This document shows positions 10,602-22,981 of a stretch of DNA of 64,000 nt, piece by piece; within the stretch, counting starts at the first letter, position 1, and every line of letters begins with the position of its first letter. This stretch comes from Paraphaeosphaeria minitans (lineage: Eukaryota > Ascomycota > Dothideomycetes > Pleosporales > Didymosphaeriaceae). Below the pieces are notes generated by a model. The model was not told the DNA's origin and made no database searches. It saw only the letters and a program-made list of their open reading frames with translations. A program made the translations under genes and the position numbers. The stretch lies in the NCBI GenBank assembly GCA_015832175.1, contig WJXW01000002.1, positions 4,278,001 through 4,342,000 on the forward strand, read 5' to 3'.

Positions 10602-12307
10602 ATGAGCTCTACGATCGTACAACAACAAGTCCAACCACAAACTCCATGTCGGCGCTCTTCAATAGAATCTACATCCAGCGCTACAGGAAGACTGAGGTGG
10701 CGCAACCACCCTGAAGTCACATCGCCCGGTCTCGACCAAAGCAACCCGTTCGAAGATGATCACGTGGTGGGGCAGGAGTTCTTTCCAACCATCTCAGACA
10801 AGGATGACTTCGAGAACGAAGATAGCGCAAAAGATTACGATGACGAAAAACAGAGCCCTAGAAGAGATAAAGGAGTGGAGAGGTGTGCACACGAACGGGG
10901 TGCAGGCGACATGGGAGTACTCCGAGGAGCCGAGAAAGAGTCGGATGAGCGACGAAGACTGTGTTGGCGTGAGAGAATACGGCATTTTACTTGGACGTGG
11001 TTTTGTATGACGATGGCTACAGGTGGTATCGCAAATGTGCTATATACGGGTTTGTATGCCTTCTCTCATAGACACAACCTTCAACTGACAGAGCCACAGT
11101 ACCTTTCCGCTTTCGCGGCATCTACACCCTAGGCTGTATTTTCTTCATCCTCAACATAGTTCTCTTTCTCTTCAACACCATCATGATCTCCCTCCGCTTC
11201 TACTGGTTCCCTAAGACTTTCAAAGCATCCTTTCTCCATCCCACAGAAAGTCTCTTCATACCCGCCGCGATCATCAGCTTTGGCACCATCCTCATCAACA
11301 TAAGTCAATATGGCGTCGACCAGACCGGCGCCTGGCTCGAGAGAACAATGGCGATTCTATTTTGGGTCGATTGCGGACTCGCAATCAGCTTCTCCGTTGG
11401 CATCTATCTTATCATGTGGTCCACGCAAACCTTCACCATCTCCCAAATGACGCCAGTTTGGATTTTCCCTGCGTATCCGTTGCTGATCATTGGTCCGCAT
11501 GCAGGGAATCTTGCGCCGAAAATCTCGGATCCGAACCGTGCGTTGCTGGTCATCCTCTCGGGCTACGTGATCCAGGGCATCGGCTTTCTCGTCTCTTTGA
11601 TGATTTACTCCGCCTTCATCTACCGCCTCATGACACAGAAGCTGCCTAAAGAGTCGCTGCGCCCAGGCATGTTCATCAGCGTGGGGCCCTCAGGCTTCAC
11701 CATCGCCGGCATCATCAACATGGGGCAGGAACTACCCAAAGTCGTGCCAGAGGACTTTATGGGCAAGGGCATGGGCGAGCTCGCCGGCAAGGTCGGCATG
11801 ATCAGTGCCAACTTCATGGGACTGTGGCTCTGGGGTCTCGCTTTGTGGTTTTTCCTCGTGAGTGTGGGCGCACATTATAGCTGTGTGCGCAGGGGCAAGA
11901 TGGACTTTGCTATGACGTGGTACTCATTCGTCTTCCCGAACACAGCGCTCACGACGGCGACGTTTGCGATTGCGAAAGCGTTGAATGGGAATAGGCCGAT
12001 CCAGTATGTTGGATGTGCACTAACGATCATGGTCATTGTTACATGGCTGCTGGTATTTGGCATGATGTTCCGCGCTGTGAAGATCCGCCAGATTTTGTGG
12101 CCGCAGAAGCAGGAGGATCGTACCGAGGGTGGCTGGAAGCAGCAGAGCGCGGAGGAGCAGCGGAGGAGGAGGTACGAAGGCGGACTGGACGGCTCTGAAG
12201 AAGGCAGGAGCCGCGGGTGGAGCATGGCAAGGACCTTGAGTAGGCGCGGGAGGCCTGAGGGTGATGTAAGGAAAAGAGGATTCAGCTTTAGGAGGGAACA
12301 GCCCTAA
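10602..12307 (+). CDS. TDT-family transporter (malate/C4-dicarboxylate or sulfite)
   Basis: A plasma-membrane transporter of the tellurite-resistance/dicarboxylate (TDT) family, which includes yeast malate permease Mae1 and the sulfite pump Ssu1. Exons 10602-11049 and 11100-12307 are joined across a 50-nt intron and encode 551 residues. A hydrophilic, acidic N-terminus of about 125 residues precedes the family start HFTWTWFCMTMATGGIANVL, the first membrane span. Later blocks include RGIYTLGC, LFWVDCGLAI, GPSGFTIAGIINMGQ and FPNTALTTATFAI, in total about ten hydrophobic segments. The C-terminus is long, basic and Arg-rich. The sequence (WFPKTFKASFLHPTESLF, VGPSGFT) looks closer to the Mae1 type than Ssu1, but substrate cannot be read from sequence alone. 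Confidence 0.9.
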
Positions 12308-13535
12308 AAGGACTGAAAGAATGATAGGAAGGTTTTCGTTTCTTCTCCACTGGGTACGTATGGCAACTATCGAGCAACTGAACTCGGAAGTGGAAAACCG
12401 GGGTCATGGGCAGAGTACTTTGATCTTGCGGTGCACCGTGCGTTGACTTCGATGCTGCTACCGCCAAAAGCTGCAGGCCCTCCATCCGTGAATCCCAGCA
12501 CCCAGAACAGAAATATTCATCCGGTCGATACACATCTTCGCTAATCTTGATCGCCTCAGAAGCAGTAGGCCTATCCTCAGGCTTACATGCCAACACGGAT
12601 CCAAAGCGCGGCCAACCCCAGTTTATGCGGACATGTTTTCCGAAAGAAAATCCCTTTGTAGCTATTGCCCGGTCAAACTATTCTTCCATAAAACTTTCCG
12701 AAACGCTCGTTGGATTTAGTGTTGCATCATCTTAACGAAAAATACATCCAAGACTGGGAATATCCGACTTTGAATTGCGGCGGTCATGATCGGCGACCTC
12801 GGGTGCGCAATACCTTCTTGTGAAAATATTCGGACGACCTGTCGTTGTGCTGCGTCCCCGTGTACTGTGTTCGCAAGACAAGTCAAAGTCGGTATAGAGC
12901 ACGTTGCCTTGGTGGATAAAGATGTTCTGTGGCTTGGTGTCTTTGTGACGTATAGTTGGCTTGTGTATAAACGCAAGGCAAAAAGTGAGACAGCAATATG
13001 CTGGCCTCAGGGTTCTCAACATTTTTTGAGTCTGTAATTGAGTTAGACGATACGGTGGAGATCGCTCTCATCTGGATATCTGTTCCTAGAGTCTTGCTTC
13101 AAGTCACTTAGCTCTTGTTGTAGTTCACTGAAACCTTGCATGAAGATAGCCAAGTCTCCGCCATCGGCAACAGGATCTAGTACAAGCGCCAACTCTCGAC
13201 CGGCAGAATAAGTTGCATGGAGATTGACGACATGGTGACTAGATGCAAGTCGCCACATGATACCAACTGCGTTTCGACATTGCTCCTTTGCGTCTTTCAG
13301 GTTCCTTGCATTCGCGTTCTTGAACACTTTTCTCGCGTACGTTTTCTGAGTATTCTAGCCCAGGACCATTTCCACGCTGGCACTGACTCCACTCCCGGAG
13401 CAAATTCGAAGCTGGTTGTTTCATCGTTTTGGCAGCCGTTATTTCGTCTCTAAACTTTGTCGACTGTGATTCAACCCAAGCAATATTGCCAAGATCGGAG
13501 TTGGGTGCGGACTTTTCGGGTGTTTCAAACCTCAA
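12288..13535 (-). pseudogene. Decayed serine/threonine protein kinase
   Basis: The minus strand holds ordered but broken pieces of a protein kinase domain. In order: glycine-rich loop GSGVSASVEMV and the invariant Lys in YARKVFK (about 13310-13400); hinge-like ALVLDPVADGGDL; catalytic loop IRHKDTKPQNI (about 12930); activation segment start DFD where DFG is expected; TRRYCAPEVAD in place of the APE motif; SDIPSLGCIF; and the C-lobe end ACKPEDRPTASEA (about 12560-12595). Breaks: TAG at 13355-13357, TAA at 12732-12734 next to a local frame slip, and TAG at 12678-12680. A frame change near 13022-13045 could be a 53-nt GTATCG..CCAG intron. The loss of the DFG glycine argues against activity even if stops were bypassed. 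Upstream frame 13350-13535 may be the old N-terminus. Confidence 0.75.
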
Positions 13536-13540
13536 GACAA

Positions 13541-14100
13541 ACTCCTTATCACCATCTTAATTCTTTGGCGTCGCCGTCTCTGATTCTCCAGGAGTTGCAG
13601 ACAAATCTGGACTGAACCGAAAAGTGTTCGCTGGGCTTGAGAGCCCCCCCCCCCCCCAAAAAAAATAGGATTCGCCCTGGGCGAGTACGTGACAGTAGCA
13701 AGCTGGCGCATTACTATGAAATCTGATTGCTTAGGAGGCTAGGACCATCTACCGCAGCCGTTTAGTTTAAGCAGTCCTGCTCTTAGTCGAATTTGACACG
13801 CATCGGTCAAAAGCAAGTTTTTGATGAGTGTGTTGCAAGGCTAAAGCGAAGTTCAATCCGTGCTCTTCGTGTCTAAGCGATCTTTCTGCAAGTGAGAAAG
13901 CCAGCTCTTCGGTGCAGAGAGAGAAATATAGAGATCGTAAGGAAACGAGCAGGCTGAGTGCACACAGCGCTTGGCCGCGTGTCAATCTTGTCCACGCCCC
14001 CATCAAACGAACCAAGACGCGTCAATTTAACAAGCGAAAGCAATAACACCTCGTTGTCGTATATACTGCGTAACCGTGAACGAGGGCTTTCTCTCCTTTC
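13541..14100. other. Intergenic with C14A8 homopolymer junction
   Basis: No gene recognised. A run of 14 C (13644-13657) is followed immediately by 8 A (13658-13665). Confidence 0.6.
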
Positions 14101-15534
14101 CTACGCACTTGGCTCCCGCCTCACAAGCGGCACCTCACTGCCCACACTACTCACACTCTTCAAGCTCGCATCGCTTTTCATCCCAATCCCACCTACCCCT
14201 CCTCTTTCCCTCCCAGCCCCAAATATACCAAGGTCCGTCATTTCCTCCCCATTTACCAGAACTTTCACATCCCCGGCTCTCGTGCCCACCACCCTCGCCT
14301 CCGCCCTCTCCACGTTACCAAAGCTCACACTTCTTACGCTGTCCACACTCTTCACACTCTGCCCTGAGGATTTTGTAGAGACGGAGCGGGTTGGTATCGG
14401 CACCGGCGCCAAGATAACAATCTCCCTGACCTTCCCTCTCGACCTCGCGCGGAAGAAAAACACCGCGCCGACAACGAGGAAGAGACCTAGGATCACAGCG
14501 GCGATGATGATACCGATCTTGGCCCCGGTCGCGATTTCTCCCCTACCTTCTTCTTGCCCTTCTTGTGGGTTACTGGAAGAAGAGGGTGACGGCGGATTTT
14601 CTGGGCTGTTCAACAGTTTAAGGGATGCTGGGGGGTCGGGCTGTGCGTTTGATGTGCAAGTGACCTTCCCCTTCTCGTCAACCTTAGCCATCTCCGCGCA
14701 AGACTGGTCCATGTCCTCTGTCGACGCGACAGCCAAGGCACCAGTAACCTTGCCCAAAACGGGCATCGATACGTTCTTAAAGCTTCCGTCGAGGCGCACA
14801 TCGCCCTTGACACTCTCCAGCGCCCCAAACTCCAGAGTCACCAAACCCTTATTTGCCTCCACGGTAAAAGACCCCGTGATGCTCTCTATACCCTCCACAT
14901 CCAGCTTTTCCAACTTATCGTTTCCGGTTACTGTCACGGTGCTATCGACGCTATCCCACGGCAAACTGACCGCCGCGAGATCCGCGTTGGTCGAGATGTT
15001 TAACGAGGTAGAGACAGGCCACTTGACCCACTCCACGCTCTCCAGTCCCGTATTGACTACACTAACCACACTCCGCGGCCCCAGACTCGCGCCAAACGTG
15101 ACATTCTCCAGCGCCGGAAGATCCCTCAACTCCAGGGTATCCAGAACACTCAAGGCAGAGAAGTTGAGGCTATGGAGAGCAGGCAGGTCGGCTAGCGCGA
15201 TGGTATCAATCTCAACCAGGGTCGAAGAAGATATCGAGTGCAGCGACTTTGCCGCTGTGGCGTTTAGCTTAGCCAGGGCTTTCAGCCCGTTGAGTTGGAT
15301 GTCGGAGGGCGCGGAGGAAGTGATAGTGAGCGAGGCTGTGATGTTGACGCATTTATTGAGGGCGACTACATCGGAGAGGGAGGATATGGTAACGCCGCGG
15401 GGGTCTTCGCAGTCTGTGACACGGCGCATAAGTCAACGGGTTCTTGTGTGGCGGTGGTGCGAGGGAGACGTACCAAGGGCGTGAGCTACCAAGATGCAGA
15501 CGGCCCAAAGAAAGAAGAAATTGACCCGAAACAT
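14101..15534 (-). CDS. L-domain-like cell-surface membrane protein
   Basis: A type I membrane protein with a leucine-rich, receptor-L-domain-like ectodomain resembling fungal Ecm33/Sps2 cell-wall proteins. Exon 1 (15474-15534) encodes the signal peptide MFRVNFFFLWAVCILVAHAL. A 60-nt GTACGT..ACAG intron (15414-15473) follows, then exon 2 (14101-15413), total 457 residues. The ectodomain has repeats of the type LxxLxSLxFxxLxxLxTLELRDLPALxxV, many N-glycosylation sites (NIT, NAT, NFS, NVT, NIS) and a C-terminal Cys pair. A Pro/Ser linker leads to one membrane span, IGIIIAAVILGLFLVVGAVFFF, then RARSR and a Ser-rich cytoplasmic tail. Ecm33 itself is GPI-anchored, so a true membrane span and tail suggest a sensor or anchor role (inference). 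The long plus-strand frame over the same DNA is antisense shadow. Confidence 0.85.
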
Positions 15535-16738
15535 GGTCGAGCAAGCATAACAAAGGAATGTCTGTGGTAGGGTCTATTCAAATGAATGGCTGGGATATCA
15601 ACGTCCACCTGAAGACATAGCAACAACGACATGTACAGTAGAGCAAGCTTGAAGCATCGCACGCGCAGCGCGGGGCAAGCGACCTCTTGTGCAGCCTGGT
15701 GTTCGCACATCGCCGAATACAGTAGATGCTGTGTTTCACAGAGAAACGGCCAATGACCGAGGTCGTGGGTTGCAGCGTGGGTTGCAAGTCCGGCATTCTC
15801 GACTTCCTAATCGAGCGAGTCCGCCGCGCCCGAACTCCGGCCGCTTGCACGTGTCCTACAACACGATGATCTTTTCGTACGAAGGTCTTGAGAGCGACGG
15901 TAAGTCTGGAATATTGTTTAGTCTAATTGGAGTCTGTGTGGTTTTCGTACTGGATGAGATGGAAGAAATCCTGTGCTTTGGCATGGGCCTAGACGAACGC
16001 TCCTACATATGGAAGACAGACGTTGAAGACGCCTAAAAACCATCATTCCGCCCGGTTAGTGCCACGGACCTAGCGGTCATCGTTCGTCAAGCGCGAAAAG
16101 GCGTACACAACGCCTCCTAGTGCCCGCCATATCCGCTGTCAGTGCCGGCATCTGTTTCAGTGCGGGCCACGCTTGGTATTTTCTAGAAGCTGTGAACTAT
16201 TCACGACCCCGGTCCCATTCTCGTCAGAGTCTATCTTTGGTGAGGACAGGCGTTTGCGATCCTTCACCACATGGCCAGGTGGTCAGCAGCGCTCTTGATG
16301 TTTCATCGTTAATGTGCGAATCACCGCGTACGAACGAGGTAGACAGCAGTGGAAGTCATCGAATCAGATTATTCTATGTATTGGAAACTTTACAAAGTCA
16401 GGAAGTATACCAAAGTTAGAGAAATAGAGCTCTTCGCTTGGGCTCTGAGCGCAGCCGATCGATCGCCGAGGTAGGTATGATCTCAGCCCCTGTCTTTGCG
16501 GTCCCCGTGCTCAAGGATAGAATAGCATCCATGTAGAAACCTCATGCGGGCTACCGTAGGCTCTTTGGCCACTTCTGTTGGGGGCCAGCTGTTGCACTCC
16601 ACTTTGACTGTACACACAACTCAGACGCCAGAACAACAACAATTCCGGTAAACTTCCATTCGCTCCCTGACAAGGCATTAGCGTTAGCAGGAGCCTAGAA
16701 TATGTGCACCTAGTCGTATCTCAAGCCGTTACAAGTTA
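15535..16738. other. Intergenic, no gene recognised
   Basis: About 1.2 kb between the start of the L-domain protein gene and the end of the large minus-strand gene. One plus-strand frame (15689-16036) has no recognisable features. Confidence 0.4.
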
Positions 16739-19700
16739 TCACGTATCGGAGTCAGAAGTGGACTCGTTGGAAGAAAGCAAGATTATCTCCTGCTGAACCT
16801 CTTCGTCATCCTTCGCAGGCTCGTACTCGGTCACTCTATCGATATTCCTCTTTCGAGGAATAAGAGGAGTAGAGGAGGCAGAGGAAAAAACGCATGCATC
16901 GACTCGACCACGTCGCAGAGGGCTATCGTCCTCAAACAGAGGCTTAGGCTGTTTTCCGCCCCTCTTTCGCTTTCCCTTGCTCTTTGTCTCGGGCTGTTCC
17001 TCGTCTGAAGACCTCGACTCTTCCAGCCTTGCCTGCATTTCCGCCACCTTTGCATCGACATATGCATCTGTCGCTTTGATGGCAAGTGCAAGCGCTTCTT
17101 CGTTCACTCCACCTTCGACGTGCCCGTGGCCTTCTTCAACCAACTCCCAGTATTTCCTCGAGCAGAATTGGTTGTGCGTGACGATCTGCTTCGCTTTCTT
17201 GCTCTTCTTCGTCAGCTTGTAAGCCTTTCGAGGCTTGTACTTGACTAGGCCTGGGGCTTCTTGCCGTGCTATTGAACCAGATGGCAAGTAGAAGTCCATT
17301 TGAGGGTGTTGACCAGGGCCGGAACTACAGGATCCACAGCCGGGGCATGATTTCACATCGCTAGCAAGGTAGTAACGTCCAAGTGCGTGGTTGACGTCGC
17401 AGCGCCAAGAAAACTCGTCGTAACGTCCCTGTTTCTTCCAGTAGGCTCCAAAAGGAAGGTCCTGACTATGCTCCATCGTCTTCGAGCCGCTGGGGTGAGG
17501 ACGCAGGAAGACAGGCTTAGGTGTTGGTTCGGGTGTGGGCTCCTTCTTCGCTTTCTTCTCGAGTTTTGCTCGCAGAAAGGCTTCTACAGCTTTGATGCCC
17601 TTCTCCACAGCCTCGCCTGTAGTCGCACCGGCACTGATGGCCTCCCAGTAGGCATCCTTGGCAATGCTATTATGCGACAAATTTCCGCTTCGTCTAGGCT
17701 TTCCTGTCGGTTTACCTGGTATCCAGGTGACCCCGGGAGCAGGCTGAAAGAAGTGCGATCGTGTTGGTAGGTAGAAGTCCATTAATTTTCGCTTTGGGTT
17801 AAACTTTTCACTAGAAGCGGTGAAACAACCCGGGCAGTTCTTCCTGTCACCTGCATTATAATAATAGCCCATAGGGTGTTTGATGCCACACCTCCATACG
17901 GGCTGTTCATCATCGGCGATCTTCTCAAAGTAGGCACCGGGGGGGAGCTGTTGATGGTGTTCTAGCGTTCTAGACGTACCGTGGTTGGGATTCGCTTGGG
18001 CAAGTATACTGCTTGAAGAGGAATTTGCACCAACTGAATGTAAGGTAGCCTCAGGATTTCCCGAGTATTTCGAAAATTTCGAGGACTCTAGATTCTTCGA
18101 GGACTTTATGACCACAGCCTTCGGCGCCCGCTTCTGGCGCTTGTTAGGCCTCCTAAAGATGGCCTGACTGTTTCGTTGTGTAGAGTGGGTGGATTTAACT
18201 GTAGAATCTCCGGCGTCAATGTTCTGCTGCATGACGGGCTCGGCCTGTAGGACACTGATCTTGTTGAAGCCTGGCTTAACTCGATTGGTAGGTGGTACTA
18301 CGTTATGTGGATTAACAAAGTTTGCCATTTTTTGAAGACCCGATCCGAGAAACTTCAAATCACCATTCTTGATAGCTCGGTCGAGGCAGCTCTTGAATTC
18401 CATGGCAGCGTCTGGGCGCCGTTGTGACCGCGGCCGCCTCTCTGTCAAGCGATTCTTGTGGTTTTCTATCAGTGCTTTCTTCCATGATGGTCTCTTACCA
18501 CTATCCCTTGGCGTGTCCTCCGACAAGGGGTACACATTTGACTTTTTTAGGAGTGCGTCAGGCCCATGCAAGGCTACGAGGTTTTTGGGACAAGTGGGCT
18601 GATTAGCTCGAAGTTGGGTAATGCGTACCGAGGTCGCTTTGATGCCATCGCTCTTGCGCATGATGTTTCTACGAGCTGAAAAGAAATCACCAATGTTATC
18701 GCATGAGCTGCTGCTGACGCTCTGCGTGTCGAATGCAACAGCGTCTCTCGCAGGAGTGGCATCCGGGAGCAACACGTCTTGCGAGGTATTGTACAAGGCA
18801 ATTGGGACCTTGGAACTCTCCGGAAACATAAAGCCGCTGCCGCTGCCGCCACCGTACTGCATCATTCCCTGAAGCCAGTTGTTACAAGGTGGCGTTGGGT
18901 TTTCGCGCAGTATGGCGCCTGGAAGATGGCAGTTCTTCGGCATCTTCGTACGGGGAGCGCGCACGACTCGATCGCGGGATGCTGTATGCGCATTGCTTCT
19001 AGCCTCGAAGAGTTTGGTATGTCCAGTGACATCGTCAATCTCCTCGAATGGCGAAGCATCGGGGCCGACCTGGTACTGCGCGGCGCTGTATCGCACCATG
19101 GAAGGATGACTGAAAGCTCTATGCCACGACTGGTTCATCAAACCTACAACAGGAAACACATTGCCAGGGGAGAAATTGGCGAAGGGCTGGTTTTCGAATT
19201 GCTGGAAGTCCCAAAACGGTGTGGTTTCGTTTTCATCGTTCGCCATCAGGTTCACAGTACGCGAATGCGTGTTCCAGATCATCTTGGTAGCAAGCTTGTT
19301 CACATTGTCTGCGATTGACCGGAGATACTGACGTATACGAACACTTTCCTGGGGGTCTTGAGAAGAGAAGCAGACTTCGAACCGATCGGGGTGGAGTGCG
19401 TGAGTCACGAAGTTCTTCACAAAGGTCGCCTCGTAGACTCTCTGGCTGGCTTGATACAGGACGAAGTTGGAGTAATCGTCACGACTGGGCTTGCGACGAT
19501 TCGAATGTACGCCAATCCTGGATCGCTGGGAGCGACTGACGATAGGCTTAAGATGTGCACTTCCGTTCAGGTCTGCCAAGGGTAAGCATGCAGTCGAGTG
19601 TCTCTATGGCAAAACACCTTACAGGGATTGAAAGGTTGCCCAACAGGCAGTTCCATAACATCTTGGCCTGCGTTGGGGTAGCTGTGGTCTCCATGAGGGA

Positions 19701-19839
19701 GACGGGGTTCACCTGCATGGGATAGGGCATTTACGCTGAGCTCAGGAGCCTTGAAGCTCATCGGGATTCCATGGGTATCTGCTGCACGGAGGATCGGTGA
19801 GTTGATGGAGCTGTCACTCCAATGGACTTCGTCCTCCAT
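16739..19839 (-). CDS. Large unknown protein with two tandem Cys/His modules
   Basis: I do not recognise a named family. The long exon (16739-19572) lacks an ATG at its 5' end and starts directly after a CAG acceptor. A 50-nt GTAAGG..GGCAG intron (19573-19622) links it to exon 1 (19623-19839), whose ATG opens MEDEVHWSDSS; the joined protein has 1016 residues. The first 600 residues are mostly disordered and basic. The C-terminal third has two copies of one module, at about residues 605-740 and 770-905. Each contains PxGAYxxK, WRC-xx(x)-H, a Tyr-Tyr pair, then CPGC, MDFYLP, APG, and a helical YWE..A.KA.(D/E)A(F/Y) segment. The spacing suggests a zinc site. The tail is acidic with KRKRGGK, a likely nuclear signal. 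A nuclear or chromatin role is inference only. Confidence 0.75.
19573..19622 (-). other. Intron defining the true 5' exon of the Cys/His-module gene
   Basis: 50 nt, GTAAGG at the donor, CTTGGCAG at the acceptor, with a CTTAC-like branch region. Joining T with AC makes a Tyr codon, giving NPYLNGSAHL across the junction. Confidence 0.72.
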
Positions 19840-21163
19840 GGTGAGTATGGGCTTGTAAACTGCGGGCCGGAGCAACAGTTGATTGATCTAACAGTGGACA
19901 ATGATGCTGCCCAAGTGGATCGTGAAGGTTGAGGTTACAAGCTGGTCGCTGGACAGAGCATGAGGAAAGAACTCTATTGTTACTAGGGTGGGCTGCCGAG
20001 TGGAAACCCGCTTCCCCATGCCAACACATGCTTGGCGAACGGAAATAGTTCGAGTTCAATGACAATGTGTACCGCTCCTGACGCAGGTGGGCCTGAAGCG
20101 TTTGGTCCTCAACCACTCAGACAAGAGCTGCGTCGCGGGCTTTCCCGTTCTTACAGAGCATGGGACACGGCAATCGGTCTCATGAGCTAATCAGAGGTGC
20201 TTTTGGGCCTTGGTTGGTGGATGGCAAGCTTCTGCTGCGGGAATGATACAACCATAGCCACCGCCTGCTTGTAGTAGCGTAACGTAACGAACGCGCAAGG
20301 CAACGTTATTGCTGTGAACAAACGCATTGATTGGGGCGGATGCATCCGAGTTGGCGCGTGAGCAGTCTTTTACTATAGCAGATCAAGGCACAGAGTGGGG
20401 TGACCATAGCTTGTGGGGGGAGCGAATCCCCACGGCGTTTGCAGTTGATTTCGGAGCTGGCCTCTTGGAGATTCAGGTAAGCCGAGCGCATGTGCCATCC
20501 CTGCATATCTTTGTTTTAAACCAAAGGCGGGAAAGTGCATATATTCTGCTTGTGGGTTTGTAGAATCTCGGGGCTGTTGAAGTCAGTATACGCGATGTTC
20601 AGCGCAAAATGAAGAAGCATTGTGAACTGGTATTCAGCCCAGTCCGTGGCATTACAACGTTGGAAGGCCTCGACGAGATTCAGGTTACATGGCCGACAAG
20701 GCGCGTAGGGTGGCTTGTCCATGCAGTTTCTGGCTTATGTCAATTTCTCCTGCATAATATGCCCTTGAACAAGCAAACACCAGTGACTTGGAAGCACCAG
20801 AATCTATAATTAATCTCCGATGCTCCAAAAGTACTCTGCCATCGTGGATGGGAAGTGATGTGCTCGTTTGCGAGGTGTGCAAAGTCCTGCTAGCTGCAGG
20901 TGGCCGTTTGAACATACCACGCATGATCGCGAGTATTGCATCAGGCTTCCCGTCCAACAGTCAACACTTTGACGAGGTTATTGCCGCTGTTCTTCTAGGA
21001 GTACTTTGCTGAGCTGAGGGGGTGAAGTGAGGTCAGGTCGAAGTAACACAAGTCGGTGCCGCCAAGCCCACGCATTCGTCTGATTGGTCGCGATTCGAGG
21101 TGCCACATTTCATGCTGCAACTGTCGCAGCTCAGCGGAGCTCCATTCTCCAGACACTTGCAGA
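19840..21163. other. Divergent intergenic region
   Basis: About 1.3 kb between the Cys/His-module gene (-) and glucosidase II beta (+). Several short open frames overlap on both strands but none shows a domain, signal peptide or clean exon structure. Confidence 0.45.
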
Positions 21164-22981
21164 ATGGGGAGACAGACGCTCCCGTCAATTGCCATTCTCC
21201 TCCCGCTCCTCGCAGCTATCGCAAATGCCGCCTCGGAAGCGCCGCGGCCTCGAGGCGTAGGCCCAGACTGTACGCAGCACCGCGGCAGCCGCAGCCGCCG
21301 CGCACCCAACTGGACGACGTGAGCTCATATGTTGTAGTTGCGAAGTACTATAAAGACGCAACGTCGTTCGCGTGCATCTCCAATCCCGAAATCAAGCTCG
21401 ATGCATCCCGCATCAACGACGACTACTGCGACTGCCCCGACGGCAGCGACGAGCCTGGCACCTCCGCATGCTCGTACATCTCCCCACTCTCGCCAAAGCA
21501 GCCCTCGCGCTACGACCCCACCAAGATCAACGACTCCCAAGCGCTGCCCGGCTTCTACTGCAAGAACAAGGGCCACATCGCGAGCTACGTGCCCTTCACG
21601 AACGTAAACGACGGCGTGTGCGACTACGAGCTATGCTGCGACGGTAGCGACGAGTGGGAGGGCGTTGGCGGCATTAAGTGTGAAGACAAATGCGCGAAGA
21701 TTGGCAAGGAGTGGAAGAAGCACGACGAGGCGCGGCAAAAGAGTCTGGGCAATGCGAACAGGCGGCGGAAAGAGCTCGTTGCCGAGGCGGGGCGGCTGAG
21801 GAAGGAGGTCGAGGATCGAATCCAGACGTTGCAGGCCCAGATCAAGGGCCAGGAGGTCAAGGTTGAGGCACTGACCAAGACTCTGGCGGAAGTGGAGAGG
21901 TCGGAGAAGGGCAAGGTGGTGCAGGGTGCAGGAAAGGGTGGGAAGTTGGGTGTCCTGTCGAGCCTGGCGAAAGACAAGGTGAACGAGTTGACGGACAGCC
22001 TGAGGACCGTCAAGGACGAGAGGGACGCAGCCAAGTCCAAGATCACCGAGCTGGAAGCCATCCTCAGGCGTTTTAAAGAGGAGTACAACCCAAACTTCAA
22101 CGACGAGGGCGTTAAGCGCGCCGTCAAGGCTTGCGAAGACTATGCCGCCTCGCAGCCCATCGCGACGGACAACTCTGCCCGCGACCGCGATCTCGAGGAT
22201 CTCATGGACCCCGCCTCTGAAAGTGCCATCAAGTGGGACGACTTTGAGGACGACGAGGAGTCCGACGTCGAGCTCCGTAGGTACCCCTGGACATATCCCA
22301 CTCGACCTCACTAACCCTCCCACAGTCTACAAGCTCGAAGAATACCTGCCCCGCCCCCTGCGAACCTGGGTCGACGAAAAACTCCGCGCCCTCCGCCTCA
22401 CCCTGATCGAAAACGGCATCCTCGCCGACACCACCGCCTCGGACGCGCCTGAATCCAAGCGCGTCGCCGACGCCCGCGACCAGCTCTCGTCGGCGCAGAG
22501 CGCTCTCGACCACGACCGCAGCGAGCTGACCAAGCACACCGACGACCTCGCTAACGACTACGGCCCCGACGCCATCTTCCGCGCGCTCAAGGGCGTCTGC
22601 GTCAGCCAGGACAGCGGCGAGTACACGTACGAGCACTGCTTCCTGGACAAGACGACGCAGAAGCCGAAAAAGGGCGGCGGGCACACCGCCATGGGCTCCT
22701 TTGCGCGCATCGAGTCCGTCGTCGTCGACGAGGATCTGCCCGCCGACGGCAGGGGCGTGGGGAGCGGGGTCCGCGTCGCCCTCCGGTACGAGAACGGGCA
22801 GCACTGCTGGAACGGGCCCAATCGGAGCACCCTCGTCGTGCTGGCGTGCGCGGACAAGGACGAGATCTGGAAGATTGTCGAGGAGGAGAAGTGCGTGTAT
22901 CGGATGGAGGTGGGGACGCCGGCCGTGTGTGGGATCAAGGAGGGGGCGCACGACGGGGCACCGGCGCACAACGAGCTGTAG
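21164..22981 (+). CDS. Glucosidase II beta subunit (PRKCSH/Gtb1 type)
   Basis: The regulatory subunit of ER glucosidase II, which trims glucose from N-glycans in the calnexin cycle. Three exons: 21164-21269, 21338-22276 and 22326-22981, with introns of 68 and 49 nt, giving 566 residues. The first ATG with a signal peptide is MGRQTLPSIAILLPLLAAIANA. The N-terminal block ISNPEIKLDASRINDDYCDCPDGSDEPGT is followed by VNDGVCDYELCCDGSDEW, the paired LDL-receptor-A-like calcium sites. A coiled coil (about residues 190-310) and an acidic stretch (DDFEDDEESD) precede the C-terminal MRH lectin domain with YEHCFLD, YENGQHCWNGPNR and VCGIKEG. The protein ends HNEL, an HDEL-like ER retrieval signal. The family and cell location are clear. 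Confidence 0.95.

Noticed and set aside
13958..15484. 508-codon plus-strand open frame
   Set aside because: It lies antisense to the L-domain membrane protein, whose minus-strand frame has a signal peptide, glycosylation sites and a membrane span; the plus frame is a Ser/Thr/Leu-rich shadow.
21100..21337. Upstream in-frame extension of glucosidase II beta without the first intron
   Set aside because: It gives an Arg/Pro-rich N-terminus without signal peptide; splicing 21270-21337 gives a signal peptide and the expected GPDFAKYYKD junction.
22229..22969. 246-codon minus-strand open frame
   Set aside because: Antisense shadow of the MRH-domain exon of glucosidase II beta in GC-rich DNA.
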